A stretch of 64,000 bases of DNA from Lasiosphaeria ovina (lineage: Eukaryota > Ascomycota > Sordariomycetes > Sordariales > Lasiosphaeriaceae): positions 62,001 to 126,000 of the forward strand of contig JAULSN010000014.1 of NCBI GenBank assembly GCA_033439765.1, given 5' to 3'. The position numbers and the translations under genes are program-made. Positions 41,140 to 51,389 of the stretch are shown piece by piece; position 1 is the stretch's first letter, and the number at the start of each line of letters is the position of its first letter. The notes below the pieces were generated by a model that searched no databases, was not told the origin of the DNA, and was given only the letters and a program-made list of their open reading frames with translations.

Positions 41140-41780
41140 AACACCAGCATTGCCTTTCCCCTTGGCCCATTGGTTCCTTTCCCCATTACCCCATTGGTTC
41201 CATGCTATTGATCACCCCATGGTGATGTCGATAAGCATCAGCGCTGCCTTTCCCCATTACCCCATTACCCCATTGGTTGCCATCACCATGGTCTATTGGT
41301 TCCATGCTATTGATCACCCCATGGTCATGTCAATAAGCATCCGCGTTGCCTTTCCCCATTACCCCATTGGTTCCATGCTATGGCCATCATGGTCAATAGC
41401 AGCATTGCCTTTACCCGCGTTATCTTCAGTTTAGTTCCATAGCTATTACCACCGCCATGGTCAATAAGCATCAGCATTGCCTTGCCATACCGTCATTGTC
41501 CTCACAAATATATATCCATTCGCCGTGAGTGAAGTAAAGTACCTTGGTTCCATGCTATTGCATCACCATTGGTTCCATGCTATTGCCATCACCCCATGGT
41601 CATGTCAATAAGCTTCAGCGTTGCCTTTACCCATTACCCCCTTTAACCCTAACCACCACCATGGTCAATAATAGCCCATTGGTTCCATGCTATTGCCATC
41701 ACCCCATGGTGATGTCAATAGTAGCATCAGCATTGCCTTATTACCCCCATTACCCCTGTTGGTTCCATGCTATAACCCTC
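41140..41780. repeat. CCATTGGTTCCATGCTATTG-type repeats
   Basis: Irregular units combine CCATTGGTTCCATGCTATTG, CACCCCATGGTCATGTCAAT and AAGCATCAGCATTGCC. The same units continue after 44440. Confidence 0.9.
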
Positions 41781-41782
41781 CT

Positions 41783-41837
41783 TTGCCTCCGGCGGCCCTC
41801 CGGGGGCGCCTGCGGCGGGCTGCTCGCTGCGCTCGGG
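41783..41837 (-). repeat. GC element (solo copy)
   Basis: TTTGCCTCCGGCGGCCCTCC…GGGCTGCTCGCTGCGCTCGG, followed by GGAGCCTGGCACGAC. This flank is shared with the copies at 47009 and 47347. Confidence 0.9.
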
Positions 41838-41899
41838 GAGCCTGGCACGACTACCGTCATTGTCCTCACACATGTATACAAGAGTGGGTGGCATCAAAG

Positions 41900-42915
41900 A
41901 GGGGGTTAGCAAGCCCGGCGGGCAACAATGGGGTTCAGTTTGAGCGTTTGAGAATCATGTTTCCGTGCCTGGGGCGAGCTCTGGCGTGCCTCGGAATGCC
42001 TTGGTAGCCTCTCTTCTTCTCCACGGCATACCTGGGACTCTGGAGAAACGCGGAGACGGACCCGTTCATGGGGGTGCTCGGCGTCTTGACCCGTACCGAA
42101 CCGAAACGGATACCGAACCCGGCGCGGCGCGGCGCTCCGAAAGAATCACTCACCAGCAAGGCTTCTTCGTTGGTTGTTTGTTTACGCCACGGGCAGCAAA
42201 CGGATGGATTTTCCTGTCTAGTAGCGTAAGCAGTAGGTAGGTGCTGCGTAGGAACCGCGCTTCGTGACTGTTTGGGATTTATACCAAGTGCGGAATATAC
42301 ATGTGCACACTACTATGGAACATGCTATACTATGTAGGTTCACTGTACCTACATGTTCAAGCATGTATTCGTATTCGCATTGCCTGTGTCAGCGTCGGCC
42401 GACGCTGAATCCATTGGAAGGGTGGATTCGGTTTGAACCATGTGTTGTCAACTTTTATACCTTTCATTAGGGGACGGATCCCCCGCTGAGGACGGGAGCT
42501 GGGGGGTCTGCTAACTGAGTTTCGTACATGTCAAAGACAGAGTGGCTGAGAGTTACAGATCAAGTGTACGATTTGCTGTTCTGGCCGCCGAATTTGGCAA
42601 GGTACGGGGCCGCCATTTTCGGGTGCCTTGACAGTGCGGGGCGCTTCTTTCTCACTAGGTACCTCTCCAATTAGTTCATCTGCGGAACAAACCTTTTCGG
42701 GTGCCTTGACAGTGCGGCGCGCTTCTCACTAGGTACCTCTCCAATTAGTTCATCTGCGGAACAAACCCTTTCTTAAAAAACGAAAAGCAAAGACCAGACC
42801 GAGAACCAAGAGTAAAAGACCCACAGCGCCCTGAAGCACAGCAGACTCACAATACGTCTCGAGCCATTCACCTCTCTGTAGGAATTACCGATCAATCAGG
42901 CTCATGCGGCTGCAG
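41900..42915. other. No gene seen; one 77 bp duplication
   Basis: The region is unremarkable apart from two copies of TTTTCGGGTGCCTTGACAGT…GCGGAACAAACC (about 42615-42693 and 42697-42770). Confidence 0.7.
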
Positions 42916-42916
42916 G

Positions 42917-43642
42917 GCTGTGATTGGTCGACAGGGAAAACAAGTGGGGAACCACCATTGCGCAGGGCACATACGCCCTGCACGTGACCCCAGGCACTTG
43001 CGCACGTGATCAACCCCCACCAAATGCGCTCGCATCCTGTGATTGGTCGACAGGGAAAACAAGTGGGGAACCACCATTGCGCAGGGCACCTACGCCCTGC
43101 ACGTGACCCCAAGCGAACGGGCCACGTGATCAACCCCCACCAGATGCGCCCGCATCCTGTGATTGGTCGACAGGGAAAACAAGTGGGGAGCCACCATTGC
43201 GCAGGGCACATACGCCCAGCACGTGACCCCAAGCGAACGGGCCACGTGATCAACCCCCACCAAATGCGCCCGCATCCTGTGATTGGTCGACAGGGAAAAC
43301 AAGTGGGGAACCACCATTGCGCAGGGCACATACGCCCTGCACGTGACCCCAAGCGAACGGGCCACGTGATCAACCCCCACCAGATGCGCCCGCATCCTGT
43401 GATTGGTCGACAGGGAAAACAAGTGGGGAACAACCATTGCGCAGGGCACATACGCCCTGCACGTGACCCCAAGCGAACGGGCCACGTGATCAACCCCCAC
43501 CAGATGCGCCCGCATCCTGTGATTGGTCGACAGGGAAAACAAGTGGGGAACCACCATTGCGCAGGGCACATACGCCCTGCACGTGACCCCAAGCGAACGG
43601 GCCACGTGATCAACCCCCACCAAATGCGCCCGCATCCTGTCC
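42917..43642. promoter_or_regulatory. Six 120 bp repeats, each with two CACGTGA boxes and a CCAAT box
   Basis: Units begin GTGATTGGTCGACAGGGAAA at about 42920, 43039, 43159, 43279, 43399 and 43519. Each contains an inverted CCAAT (GATTGG), GCACGTGACC and CACGTGATC, giving about 12 CACGTG E-boxes in 720 bp. CACGTG is the site of fungal bHLH factors of the Cbf1/Pho4/SREBP type. The array ends ~90 bp before the ATG of the gene at 43732, so it is positioned as an upstream regulatory region. That role is inferred. Confidence 0.6.
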
Positions 43643-43731
43643 CCGTAATTCGTGATCCTTTTAGATAGAACAGAGCAGAACACAACCACATCATTACCCC
43701 TACCTTAGGCTACTCTCTATATTTTCTCGAG

Positions 43732-44304
43732 ATGGCCGCAAACGACGCCGGTGCCCAACCGGATTTCAATATCATTACGACGTCTCTAAACACGGCCGCC
43801 GCGCAGCTGGGACATTGCGCAAACTTGCTCGCCAACGCTGGAACCCAAGAGATCCTACAAGGGCTCGGGCGTATTGAGACCAAGATGGCCGGTATTGAAG
43901 CACGCATAGTGGCCAGGTAAGCGCGCTGATTCTCCCGGTTTTCAGGTGCCCAAGAATTTGCAGCTGATTAATCTCTCGCGACAGCGATCGAAACGGCGTT
44001 GCCCGGCTCCAAAACAGCTTCCTCATCGCTACCGGCGACGCCCGACTCGAGGCGCTGTGCTCCGTCCTGACGGGCAACCCGATCCCAAACTTCCCCGCCC
44101 GGGTGGCTGACATCGAATATATGTCAGGTAGGTGTCTAGGGAGCGGTGTCCGATTTGGCATGTGGAGGCAGGCATACTAAAACGTGGAACACAGCTACGC
44201 GGGCGGGTATCATCCTGCGTGAGATAGGCGCTCCGACGCATGGCGGCATTCACGCGAAACGGGCGCGCATCAGGGCCTTCTGTGGCCTGAGACCCGCCTT
44301 CTGA
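43732..44304 (+). CDS. Fungal hypothetical protein, three exons, SAP-like C-terminus
   Basis: Exons 43732-43916, 43985-44127, 44195-44304; introns of 68 nt (GTAAGC…GACAG) and 67 nt (GTAGGT…ACTAA…CACAG). 145 residues: a short N-terminus (MAANDAGAQPDF), a helical segment with ILQGLGRIETKMAGIEARIV, RLQNSFLIATGDARLEALCS, then NFPARVADIEYMSATRAGII and a final helix-loop-helix ending AKRARIRAFCGL. The NFP…I…L…G..KR.R….GL pattern is one I associate with many uncharacterised filamentous-fungal proteins. All splice phases agree. Its promoter carries the E-box array, suggesting strong or nutrient-linked regulation. Confidence 0.75.
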
Positions 44305-44439
44305 CGTGTTTGCTACGGGTGGTGCGGCTGGCAACCTGACAGACGAAACGTACATGGCAGGAAAGGGGGTGTTGGCATGTACAGTCGATGCAATTGGTAA
44401 AGTTCACGTGGTTTGTCTTCAACGACTGGAACAGCCAAG

Positions 44440-44680
44440 AGGGGGGGGGGTGTCCTCAGTTTAGTTGCATAGCTATTACCATGGCCATGGTCAATAAGCA
44501 TCAGCATTGCCTTTACCCGCAGTGTCCTCAGTTTAGCTGCACAGCCGTGATATTACCATGGCCCCGTGGGATGTCAATAAGCATCACATCAGCATTGCCT
44601 TGCCATTACCCTCATTGTCCTCACAAATATATATCCATTTCGCCGTGAGTGAAGTAAAGTAAAGTACCTTGGTTCCATGC
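44440..44680. repeat. AAGCATCAGCATTGCC repeats
   Basis: Same family as 41140-41780 and 46590-49790: TCAGTTTAGTTGCA, ATTACCATGGCC, GTCAATAAGCATCAGC and GTGAGTGAAGTAAAG modules. Confidence 0.9.
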
Positions 44681-44689
44681 TATTGATAC

Positions 44690-44950
44690 TTGGCTTTGAT
44701 TGCATTGGGATTTTGGACAGGCCCGACACAGGCTTCGTATCGGCGGAACAATGCAGTTGTACATGGATCAACCACATAGATATATAACAATAACGCTCCC
44801 CGCCGCCTCGGCTCTGGACTTGGCTTTGATTGCATTAGGATTTTGGACAGGCCCGACACAGGCTTCGTATCGGCGGAACAATGCAGTTGTACATGGATCA
44901 ACCACATAGATATATAAAAATAACGCTCCCCGCCGCCTCGGCTCTGGACC
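44690..44950. repeat. 130 bp tandem duplication
   Basis: TTGGCTTTGATTGCATT…CCGCCTCGGCTCTGGAC at 44690-44819 and 44820-44949, nearly identical. Confidence 0.95.
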
Positions 44951-44959
44951 TCGTCTCCC

Positions 44960-45375
44960 GACCTTTGCCATTCTCTTCTTTCGCTCGCCTCCCACATCTC
45001 TTCTTTCGCTCGTCTCCCGCAAGCAAGCTTTTACCTTTGCCATTCTCTTCTTTCGCTCGCCTCCCACATCTCTTCTTTCGGTCGTCTCCCGCAAGCAAGC
45101 TTTTACCTTTGCCATTCTCTTCTTTCGCTCGTCTCCCACATCTCTTCTTTCGGTCGTCTCCCGCAAGCAAGCTTTTACCTTTGCCATTCTCTTCTTTCGC
45201 TCGCCTCCCACATCTCTTCTTTCGGTCGTCTCCCGCAAGCAAGCTTTTACCTTTGCCATTCTCTTCTTTCGCTCGTCTCCCACATCTCTTCTTTCGGTCG
45301 TCTCCCGCAAGCAAGCTTTTACCTTCGCGATTCTCTTCTTTCGCTCGTCTCCTCTCCCGCAAGCTTTACCTTCGC
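44960..45375. repeat. 72 bp tandem array, ~5.5 copies
   Basis: TTTTACCTTTGCCATTCTCT…CCCGCAAGCAAGC, period 72 (24 codons). Long ORFs on both strands follow from the period and are not evidence of genes. Confidence 0.95.
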
Positions 45376-45377
45376 CA

Positions 45378-45735
45378 TTCCATTCTCGCGTTGCTATTTC
45401 GCACGCTCAGAATAGGCGCCTTCCCCGAGCCCAATATTATCGCCGACGCACTCAATACGCCGTGCATTCAATCTCAGGGCATTACCAACGTTGGCGCTCT
45501 TCACAGCCAGCAGAACATCCCCCTCCGCTATTCTCTTCTTTCGCTCGTCTCCTCTCCCGCAAGCTTTACCTTCGCTATTCTGTCCTCGCGTTGCTATTTC
45601 GCACCCTCAGAATAGGCGCCTTCCCCGAGCCTAACATTATCGCCGACGCACTCAATACGCCGTGCATTCAATCTCAGGGCATTACCAACGTTGGCGCTCT
45701 TCACAACCAGCAGAACATCCCCGCTACCATCGAGG
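45378..45735. repeat. ~200 bp duplication at the 5' side of the coiled-coil ORF
   Basis: The block from TTCGCACGCTCAGAATAGGC to CAGCAGAACATCCCC occurs at about 45398-45522 and again at 45598-45722. Both copies have a CCCTCAG or CGCTCAG acceptor-like site before AATAGGCGCC. Confidence 0.9.
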
Positions 45736-45749
45736 CTCCGGGACAGAAA

Positions 45750-46229
45750 ATGAACCAGCAGAACACTTTCGCTGCCCTCCAGACCAAGCAGCGTCAGCAA
45801 ATGAGCCACTATTGGGCGTCAAGGAACCAGGAATTCAACTATGAACAGAAGCAACGGAACCAGGCACACGACGAGGAATGGGAGCAAAGGAACCTGGAAC
45901 GGGAGCCATGGAACCAGAAATGGGACCAGTATCGGCAGCGTAGAGAGAAATTGATGCAGAAATGGGAGAAACTGAAGGAGGAACAGAACCAGTACCTGAG
46001 CTTGGAGCAACGCAACGAGCGATGGGAGCAATTGACGCGTGGACAGCAATGGGTCCAGAAATGGAACCTGGGCTACACGCAATGGCAGGAGAAATGGACC
46101 CAGCGCGACAAGGAATGGAACCAAGCATGGGACCAGCGTAACCAGGAATTGAGACAGAAATGGGACCATCGCTTGCGTGCTCTCAATAGCCGCCAAAACC
46201 AGGAACGGAACCGGCTCCGCGGTAATTAG
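45750..46229 (+). CDS. Trp/Gln/Asn-rich coiled-coil protein
   Basis: 159 residues from ATG 45750 (MNQQNTFAALQTKQRQQMSH). The frame is open upstream to 45462 (IGAFPEPNIIADALNTPCIQ), so an upstream exon spliced at ~45610 is possible. Residues ~20-155 are a continuous helix with Trp at 4-11 residue spacing (EEWEQRN, PWNQKWDQ, QKWEKL, ERWEQL, QKWNLGYTQWQEKW, KEWNQAWDQ, QKWDHRL), alternating with Gln/Asn/Arg/Glu. No catalytic motif. Periodic Trp in a polar helix suggests a self-assembling or membrane-surface helix. No family recognised. Confidence 0.5.
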   Translation: MNQQNTFAALQTKQRQQMSHYWASRNQEFNYEQKQRNQAHDEEWEQRNLEREPWNQKWDQYRQRREKLMQKWEKLKEEQNQYLSLEQRNERWEQLTRGQQWVQKWNLGYTQWQEKWTQRDKEWNQAWDQRNQELRQKWDHRLRALNSRQNQERNRLRGN

Positions 46230-46329
46230 CTATGCCGTCAGGCTCCCTGGCGCTGGTCCTCGGGCTCGCATTCGGACTCAGATTTGGCGTCATGACGGGG
46301 CGTCCCGTTATCATGGCCGCGTTCAGGGC

Positions 46330-46570
46330 AGGGGCTTTAGGGGGATCAAGAGGGGCGGACGGGCGGGCGGGCACGTACACCCCCCCGCTGAAGGGGTGGG
46401 TAGCATATCAACATCACCTGGAAGGGCCGACCCAACAACGAAATCGCAGGGGCTTTGGGGGGATCAAGAGGGGCGGGCGGGCGGGCGGGCACGTACACCC
46501 CCCCGCTGAAGGGGTGGGTAGCATATCAACATCACATCACCTGGAAGGGCCGACCCAACAACGAAACGAA
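46330..46570. repeat. ~120 bp duplication
   Basis: GCAGGGGCTTT…GGGGGATCAAGAGGGGCGG…GGAAGGGCCGACCCAACAAC occurs at 46327-46443 and 46447-46563, with a 5 bp CATCA expansion in the second. Confidence 0.9.
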
Positions 46571-47008
46571 ATCGCCCATCAACGAAATTGACCCACACCA
46601 TGCCCTCACCCACACCCACACCCACCCCAGGCCTCGATCTCGATCTCGATCTCGATCTCGGCCTCTTGGGTCGTATCATCACATCACCATTGCCTTTACC
46701 CGCAGTGTCCCCTCAGTTTAGTTGCACAGCCGAAATATTACCATGGCCCCGTGGTGATGTCAATAAGCATCACATCAGCATTGCCTTGCCATTACCCTCA
46801 TTGTCCTCATAAATATATGTCCATGTCGCCGTGAGTGAAGTAAAGTAAAGTACCTTGGTTCCATGCTATTGATCACCATTGCCTTTACCCGCAGTGTCCT
46901 CAGTTTAGTTGCATGCTATTGCCATCACCCCATGGTGATGTCAATAGTAGCAACAGCATTGCCTTATTACCCCCATTGCCCCCGTTGGTTCCATGCCATA
47001 ACCCTCCT

Positions 47009-47060
47009 TTGCCTCCGGCGGCCCTCCAGACACAAAGCCGCGGGCTGCTCGCTGCGCTCG
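47009..47060 (-). repeat. GC element (TTTGTGTCT variant)
   Basis: Minus-oriented copy with CAGACACAAAG in place of GGGGGCGCCTG, embedded in the large array. Confidence 0.85.
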
Positions 47061-47346
47061 AGGAGCCTGGCACGACTGCCGTCATTGTCCTCACACATGT
47101 ATATGACTATGACCCTTCGGCCGTGAGCCAAGTAAAGTAAAGTAAAGTACCTCGCTTCCATGCTATTTATTTTATTGCCATCACCCCATGGTCATGTCAA
47201 TAAGCATCAGCGTTGCCTTTACCCCATTACCCCCTTTAACCCTAACCACCACCATGGTCAATAACAGCCCATTGGTTCCATGCTATTGCCATCACCCCGT
47301 GGTGATGTCAATATTGCCCCCGTTGGTTCCATGCTATAACCGTCCT

Positions 47347-47400
47347 TTGCCTCCGGCGGCCCTCCGGGGGCGCCTGCGGCGGGCTGCTCGCTGCGCTCGG
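47347..47400 (-). repeat. GC element (solo copy)
   Basis: Minus-oriented full-length copy with the same flanks as the one at 41783, so probably duplicated together with the array. Confidence 0.9.
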
Positions 47401-49949
47401 GGAGCCTGGCACGACTGCCGTCATTGTCCTCACACATGTATATGACTATGACCCTTCGGCCGTGAGCCAAGTGAAGTAAAGTAAAGTACCTCGCTTCCAT
47501 GCTATTTATTGCCATCACCCCATGGTCATGTCGATAATAGCCCCATTGCCTTTACCCGCAGTGTCCTCCGTTTAGTTACACAGCCGTAATATTACCATGG
47601 CCCCGTGGTCATGTCAATACGCATCAGCATTGCCTTTACCCGCAGTGTAGTGTCCTCAGTTTAGTTGCACAGCCGTAATATTACCATGGCCCCGTGGTGA
47701 TGTCAATAAGCATCACATCAGCATTGCCTTGCCATTACCCTCATTGTCCTCACAAATATATCCATTTCGCCGTCAAGTAAAAATAGCCCACTGGTTCCAT
47801 GCTATGACCATCACCCTGTGGTGATGTCAATAATAGCCCCATTGGTTCCACGCTATTACCATCACCCCATGGTGATGTCAATAAGCATCAGCATTGCCTT
47901 GCCATTACCCTCATTGTCCCCACAAATATATCCATTTCGCCGTGAAGTAAAGTAAAGTAAAGTACCTCGGTTCCATGCTATTGCATCACCCTATGGTGAT
48001 GCCAATAATAGCCCCATTGGTTCCACGCTATTACCATCACCATGGTTAACAAGCATCAGCATTGCCTTGCCATTACCCTCATTGTCCCCACAAATATATC
48101 CATTTCGCCGTCAGTAAAGTAAAGTAAACCCACCATGGTCTAAGGCATCAGCATTGCCTCGCCATTACCCTCATCGTCCCCACAAATATATCCATTTCGC
48201 CGTGAAGTAAAGTAAAGTAAAGTAAACCCCCAGGCACCACCATGGTCTAAAGTATCAGCATTGCCTCGCCATTACCCTCATCGTCCCCACAAATATATCC
48301 ATTTCGCCGTGAAGTAAAGTAAAGTAAAGTACCCCCCCCCCAGGCACCACCATGGTCTAAAGTATCAGCATTGCCTTTACCCGCAGTGTCCTCAGTTTAG
48401 TTCCACAGCCGTAAAATATATCCATTTCGCCGCGAGTAAAGTAAAGTAAAGTACCCCCCCCAGGCACCACCATGGTCTAAAGTATCAGCATTGCCTCGCC
48501 ATTACTCTCATTGTCCCCACAAATATATCCATTTCGCCGTCAGTAGAGTAAAGTAAAGTAAACCCCCAGGCACCACCATGGTCTAAAGCATCAGCATTGC
48601 CTTTACCCGCAGTGTCCTCAGTTTAGTTCCACAGCCGTAAAATATATCCATTTCGCCGTGAGTAAAGTAAAGTAAAGTACCCCCCCCAGGCACCACCATG
48701 GTCTAAAGTATCAGCATTGCCTTTACCCGCAGTGTCCTTAGTTTAGTTCGCCGTCAGTAAAGTAAAGTAAAGTACCCCCCCAGGCACCACCATGGTCAAT
48801 AAGCATCAGCATTGCCTTTACCCGCAGTATCCTTAGTTTAGTTCGCCGTCAGTAAAGTAAAGTAAAGTACCCCCCAGGCACCACCATGGTCTAAAGTATT
48901 AGCATTGCCTTTACCCGCAGTGTCCTCAGTTTAGTTCGCCGTGAGTAAAGTAAAGTAAAGTACCCCCCCAGGCACCACCATGGTCAATAAGCATCAGCAT
49001 TGCCTTTACCCGCAGTATCCTCAGTTTAGTTCGCCGTGAGTAAAGTAAAGTAAAGTACCCCCCCAGGCACCACCATGGTCAATAAGCATCAGCATTGCCT
49101 TTACCCGCAGTATCCTCAGTTTAGTTCGCCGTGAGTAAAGTAAAGTAAAGTACCCCTCCCAGGCACCACCATGGTCTAAAGTATTAGCATTGCCTTTACC
49201 CGCAGTGTCCTCAGTTTAGTTCGCCGTCAGGAAAGTAAAGTAAAGTACCCCCCCAGGCACCACCATGGTCAATAAGTATTAGCATTGCCTTTACCCGCAG
49301 TGTCCTTAGTTTAGTTCGCCGTCAGTAAAGTAAAGTAAAGTATCCCCCCCCAGGCACCACCATGGTCTAAAGTATCAGCATTGCCTTTACCCGCAGTGTC
49401 CTCAGTTTAGTTCGCCGTCAGTAAAGTAAAGTAAAGTATCCCCCCCAGGCACCACCATGGTCCAAAGTATCAGCATTGCCTTTACCCGCAGTGTCCTCAG
49501 TTTAGTTCGCCGTCAGTAAAGTAAAGTAAAGTATCCCCCCCAGGCACCACCATGGTCCAAAGTATCAGCATTGCCTTTACCCGCAGTGTCCTCAGTTTAG
49601 TTCGCCGTCAGTAAAGTAAAGTAAAGTACCCCCCAGGCACCACCATGGTCCAAAGTATCAGCATTGCCTTTACCCGCAGTGTCCTCAGTTTAGTTCCACA
49701 GCTGTAAAGTTACCATGACCCAACGGTAGCCTCGCCGTTGCCCTCATGGTCCCCACAAATAGATAACCCTTCGGCCGTGAGTGGAGTAAAGTAAAAGCAA
49801 AGCAACTACCACCTTGCTCAGGCGCTACTCAGGCACTGCTCTTCCTATGATCAGGAAATGATCAGGAAATGATCAGGGAGATGGCCAAACATGGTTTGGA
49901 CTGGCGGCTGTCGGGCTGGCGGGTGTTGGCTTGGCCGGGTGACGTCAGA

Positions 49950-50290
49950 CTGCAATGCGAGAGCTAACTATAAAGGCCGGAGGAAGGTTTGACGCTCGGT
50001 ACAAGGAGTCAGACTGCAATGCGAGAGCCAACTCTGAAGGCCGAAAGGTTTGACGCTCGGTATAAGGAGTCGCAATGCGAGAGCCAACTATAAAGGCCCG
50101 AAGGTTTGACGCTCGGTATATGGAGTCGCAATGCGAGAGCCAACTATGAAGGCCCGAAGGTTTGACGCTCGAGTCAGACTGCAATGCGAGAGCCAACTAT
50201 AAAGGCCCGAAGGTTTGACGCTCGGTATATGGAGTCAGACTGCAATGCGAGAGCCAACTATGAAGGCCGGAAGATCTGACGCTCGGTATA
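49950..50290. repeat. 53-64 bp array, 6 copies, each with a TATAAA-like site
   Basis: GCAATGCGAGAGCCAACTAT starts units at 49952, 50016, 50072, 50128, 50181 and 50242. Most units read ACTATAAAGGCC or ACTATGAAGGCC, then GGTTTGACGCTCGGTAT. It ends ~200 bp upstream of the small ORF at 50487. Confidence 0.9.
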
Positions 50291-50486
50291 AGAAGTCCTC
50301 GAGCGCTTTCCCACCACAGTTCTTTTCTTTTCCTTTCCCTTCACCTTTTCAAGCAACTGCAACTGCTCCCTTCGTCCTGTCAACACGCAGCAATCCTCAA
50401 TAACTCTCCAGACACTTTTGCAAAAAGTCGACATCCCTAGCCCTACCCCAATTCAACTCTACCACAGCACCGCCTATAAAGCGAGA

Positions 50487-50762
50487 ATGGACAACCAGTG
50501 GCTCAAGCTCGCTGTCTACCACGGCCCAGTATATCAAGCGAAAACGGGCACACACACCACACACACACATATACCGCACACCCCACACACACCACATACA
50601 CATACCATCTCAGCCTGGACAGCCCCAGCCAAGGACGACAAGCTGGCGATAACAACACTGTCCCACGGCGTTGAGACGCACCCGGCCGCCGCCAGGTTCG
50701 ACCAAGGAAAAGCTGCCCACGCCGACATGAACGAATCGGCTCGGTGGCTCAAGCTCGCTTGA
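50487..50762 (+). CDS. Small ORF with an internal (CA)n tract, unrecognised
   Basis: 91 residues from ATG 50487 (MDNQWLKLAVYHGPVYQAKT). A (CA)n/CACATA run then encodes a Thr/His-rich stretch, followed by SAWTAPAKDDKLAITTLSHG and a duplicated WLKLA ending. TATAAA stands 13 bp before the ATG, and the preceding leader is C/T-rich. The CA tract may instead be part of an intron. Function unknown. Confidence 0.35.
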   Translation: MDNQWLKLAVYHGPVYQAKTGTHTTHTHIPHTPHTPHTHTISAWTAPAKDDKLAITTLSHGVETHPAAARFDQGKAAHADMNESARWLKLA

Positions 50763-50849
50763 GCCTTTCGGCGTCACCCCCGGCGCGCAACGAGGTGCAG
50801 ATTCTCAAGCTAGCCGCGACGTACCTGAGCTTGACGCACGGCGCGGCGC

Positions 50850-51160
50850 GGGCAAGCGGCTGACGGGGATCGTGTTCGTGCAGCCGGCCGGGGAGCTGGC
50901 GAGAAAGTTGAAGGTACCCTGGAGGCGGCCAACGCACACACAACAAAACATTCTCAGTTTCCACGATGCACATTCGGCGCGGTTGACAGGCAGCGAGCTG
51001 CTGCACGGCGCGGCGCGGCGCGGGCAAGCGGCTGACGGGGATCGTGTTCGTGCAGCAGCCCGTGGAGGCGGCGCGGTTGACAGGCAGCGGCTGACGGGGA
51101 TCGTGTTCGTGCAGCAGCCCGTGGAGGCGGCGCGGTTGACAGGCAGCGACGAGCTGCTGC
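50850..51160. repeat. ~60 bp duplications (CTGACGGGGATCGTGTTCGT)
   Basis: Three or four copies of GGCTGACGGGGATCGTGTTC…GTGCAGC and two of GACGCACGGCGCGGCGCGGG. One frame reads LTGIVFVQQPVEAARL repeatedly, so it may derive from a coding exon, but no complete gene remains. Confidence 0.75.
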
Positions 51161-51284
51161 GCAAGGGTTATCTGCCATTCTCCATCCTCGCTAGATTCTC
51201 CATCCCATAGGCGCGTTTCCTTTTTCCTAAAAGAACAGAACAATGGAGTGGAATTTACAATAGCACGCGTTCCTGCCTTGCCTT

Positions 51285-51385
51285 GCCGACAATGTCTCCT
51301 CAGACAATGTCTCCTCAGACAATGTCTCCTCCGACAATGTCTCCTCCGACAATGTCTCCTCAGACAATGTCTCCTCAGACAAACT
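51285..51385. repeat. 15 bp minisatellite ACAATGTCTCCTCAG, ~6-7 copies
   Basis: Head-to-tail copies with A/C variation at one position (CAGAC/CCGAC). Confidence 0.95.
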
Positions 51386-51389
51386 GATG

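Larger units (their letters stand above)
46590..49790. repeat. 3.2 kb array of 70-98 bp units with (AAAGT)n
   Basis: From 46680 the modules ATCAGCATTGCCTTTACCCG, TCCTCAGTTTAGTT, ATTACCATGGCC and GTGAGTGAAGTAAAG recur irregularly. From ~48100 they settle into a ~93-98 bp unit (…AAAGTAAAGTAAAGTAC, C-run, AGGCACCACCATGGTC…), about 15 copies. GC elements sit inside at 47009-47060 and 47347-47400. No gene seen in the whole stretch. Confidence 0.95.

Noticed and set aside
47580..47700. TAATATTAC nonanucleotide (as at CRESS-virus replication origins) in the repeat units at about 47588 and 47671
   Set aside because: Only a 3 bp GC stem flanks it, related units read AAATATTAC or TGATATTAC, and no Rep gene is present; most likely chance in the CCGTAATATTACCATGG module.
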